Shown here: one piece after another, positions 62,700-64,000 of the stretch | Numbering within the stretch: the first letter of the stretch is position 1 | Layout of the letters: each line of letters opens with the position of its first letter | Assembly (NCBI GenBank): GCA_004565275.1 | Contig: SDOX01000011.1 | Location: 80,724-144,723, forward strand | Reading direction: 5' to 3' | Source: Nannochloropsis salina CCMP1776 | Taxonomy: Eukaryota; Sar; Eustigmatophyceae; Eustigmatales; Monodopsidaceae | DNA length: 64,000 nucleotides | Program-made: the position numbers and the translations under genes | The notes under the pieces: model-generated | Told to the model about the DNA's origin: nothing | What the model saw: the letters and a program-made list of their open reading frames with translations, nothing else | Database searches by the model: none

Positions 62700-64000
62700 A
62701 TGGACGACTTCCTTGGAAAATTGGCAGACACTTCCACAGCCTGGGATGAGCAGCAATTGCATGTTTTAAAGTCTCTGGCCCTGGAAAGGTCAGGTCTTCC
62801 ATCGCACGCCCGGGGGCTGGCGTGGCGGTTCTTTTTGCACGTCTTGCCTCCCACCCGAGAGGGCGGGGCCTCCTTGGCCAGAGATAAATTGGGGGAGTGG
62901 CCCGTGCGGTTACAGGCAGCACGGCAACAATATGCGGACTGGAAGCACCAGCTGTATCCAGACTTTTCTCGTGTAAGCAAGGAGGGCGATGATGACCCGT
63001 TGTCCGCCTTGACGGCGGCCCCGAAAGAAGAGCTGACGAGGGAGGAGGTTGAGGAAGGGATAGACGGAGAAGAGACAACGAACGAGGGGAGCAAAGACAA
63101 GGAAGGACCGCTGAGGAGGGAAGGAAGTAAGGCGAGGAAGCCAGGGGCCGGAAAAGGTGGAGCGTGGAGGAGGTACTATGCGGGGTTGGAGCTGCTGGAG
63201 GAAGTTCGGCGGGATTTGTCACGCTTGTACCCTCTGGGCGTGGACGAGGCGCATTTTATGCGTCCGAAGGCTCAAGAAATGCTTCTGGCCGTTCTGTTTG
63301 TGTGGGCGAGCTTGCACCCGGCCACGAGCTACCGGCAGGGCATGCACGAAGTGGCGGCGGTGTTGTTGTACGTGTTGGAGGCCGAAGGGGGGGGTGGAGG
63401 GCGGGAGGGAGGGCAAACGGGTGGTATCCGGGACGAGAATGGAGGAGTTTCAGGCCCCATGGCGTATATCACTGACCCGCAGTACCGAGAACATGACCTC
63501 TTCCTCCTCTTCGATCGCCTCATGCTGGACTTGGAGCCCCTGTACTATGTGGAGGCGCCACCCTCCCCTCCGACCTCCGCCCCTTCCTCCGCCGACACCT
63601 CCACCACTTTCTCCTCCTCCTCGCCGGCCCACCAAGACGCCCCGGTCATCCGCCTCTCTCGCCGTCTCCAAGGCACCACCCTGGCATTAGCGGACCCGGA
63701 GGTATTTGAAAATTTGAAATTGCTGGAGGTCACGCCTCAGCTGTATGCGATCAAATGGAGCCGACTTTTGTTTGCGCGGGAGTACACGATGCAGGACCTG
63801 CTGCCTTTGTGGGATGCAATGCTGGTGATGAAGGAGGAAGGGAGGGAGGGCGAGGGGGAGGGGGAGGAGGACGGGGAGGAAGGGAGGGAGGGCTTGGTGG
63901 GCGTGGTGGAGGAGGTGGGGGTGGCGATGATGGTCCTGGTACGGGCGAAGCTCTTGACGGACGACGTCTCCTCGGTCCTGAAATCCCTCATGTCCTTTGC
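62700..64000 (+). CDS. TBC-domain Rab-GAP, TBC1D5-like (5' part, runs off the window)
   Basis: From the ATG at 62700 one open frame continues to the window end (about 433 residues, no stop). The sequence begins MDDFLGKLADTSTAWDEQQL and has SGLPSHARGLAWRFFLHVLP, the RxxAW-type entry of TBC domains. An acidic insert (about 63040-63150) precedes EEVRRDLSRLYPLGVDEAHF, then SYRQGMHEVAAVLLYVLEAE (the YxQGM motif), REHDLFLLFDRLMLDLEPLY and the TBC1D5-typical TPQLYAIKWSRLLFAREYTM with DLLPLWDAML. TBC proteins speed GTP hydrolysis on Rabs; TBC1D5 acts on Rab7 with retromer. The arginine-finger motif (IxxDxxR) is RRDLSR here, slightly degenerate. The C-terminus lies beyond the window. Convincing family match. 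Confidence 0.85.
   Translation, partial: MDDFLGKLADTSTAWDEQQLHVLKSLALERSGLPSHARGLAWRFFLHVLPPTREGGASLARDKLGEWPVRLQAARQQYADWKHQLYPDFSRVSKEGDDDPLSALTAAPKEELTREEVEEGIDGEETTNEGSKDKEGPLRREGSKARKPGAGKGGAWRRYYAGLELLEEVRRDLSRLYPLGVDEAHFMRPKAQEMLLAVLFVWASLHPATSYRQGMHEVAAVLLYVLEAEGGGGGREGGQTGGIRDENGGVSGPMAYITDPQYREHDLFLLFDRLMLDLEPLYYVEAPPSPPTSAPSSADTSTTFSSSSPAHQDAPVIRLSRRLQGTTLALADPEVFENLKLLEVTPQLYAIKWSRLLFAREYTMQDLLPLWDAMLVMKEEGREGEGEGEEDGEEGREGLVGVVEEVGVAMMVLVRAKLLTDDVSSVLKSLMSF

Overview
This window is nuclear DNA from a microalga, most likely a eustigmatophyte stramenopile of the Nannochloropsis/Microchloropsis type. Four things point there. Genes are spliced, with GT-AG introns. Exons are GC-rich while spacers are AT-richer. 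(CCCT)n/(GGGA)n microsatellites are abundant. A triosephosphate isomerase-GAPDH fusion (29.5-33.0 kb) carries a mitochondrial-type presequence, which is a stramenopile hallmark. Several proteins start with a signal peptide followed by an FxP-type or similar plastid-targeting stretch. The genus is inference; the stramenopile assignment is firmer. One 100-N assembly gap lies at 31880-31979.

Layout. 0-16 kb: 3' end of an unknown gene; gamma-SNAP-like protein (+); TUG/UBX-type Cdc48 cofactor (-); hydroxylysine-kinase-like APH-fold kinase (+); AAAP amino-acid transporter (-); a tiny spliced membrane protein (+); a YVH1-type zinc-domain protein lacking the phosphatase (+); mitochondrial citrate carrier (-). 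16-29 kb: a 2.4-kb AT-rich spacer with a tandem repeat; plastid-type ThiC (+); an ABCG half-transporter with a cysteine-rich ectodomain (+); a degenerate lipoyl-domain protein (-) divergently paired with a DPY-30/Arf-like GTPase fusion (+). 29-45 kb: TPI-GAPDH (-); a second ABCG transporter (+); THOC1 (+) with an apparent frameshift; PP2C phosphatase (-); an unrecognised multi-pass membrane protein (-). 45-64 kb: hypothetical protein (+); SNIP1/DAWDLE FHA protein (-); TAF6 (+); DOT1-like plastid methyltransferase (+); 3-ketoacyl-CoA synthase (+); a TauE/SafE remnant (-); MAK16 (-); an MJ0042 zinc-ribbon plus RRM protein (+); and the 5' part of a TBC1D5-like Rab-GAP (+) running off the end.

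The genes are a normal eukaryotic mix with no operon logic: housekeeping RNA and protein biology (TAF6, THOC1, SNIP1, MAK16), membrane traffic (gamma-SNAP, TUG, TBC), mitochondrial carbon metabolism (citrate carrier, TPI-GAPDH), plastid functions (ThiC, DOT1-like, zinc-ribbon/RRM), and lipid or wall-related functions (KCS, possibly the ABCGs). Neighbours mostly alternate in strand, so spacers are chiefly shared (divergent) promoters or convergent 3' ends.

Exon boundaries were derived by hand from frame continuity, GT/AG sites and family similarity recalled from knowledge. No alignment or search was run. The most unusual items are the DPY-30/Arf fusion, the zinc-ribbon/RRM protein, the lysine-less lipoyl domain, the phosphatase-less YVH1 and the strand-consistent G-run/C-run placement at intron ends.
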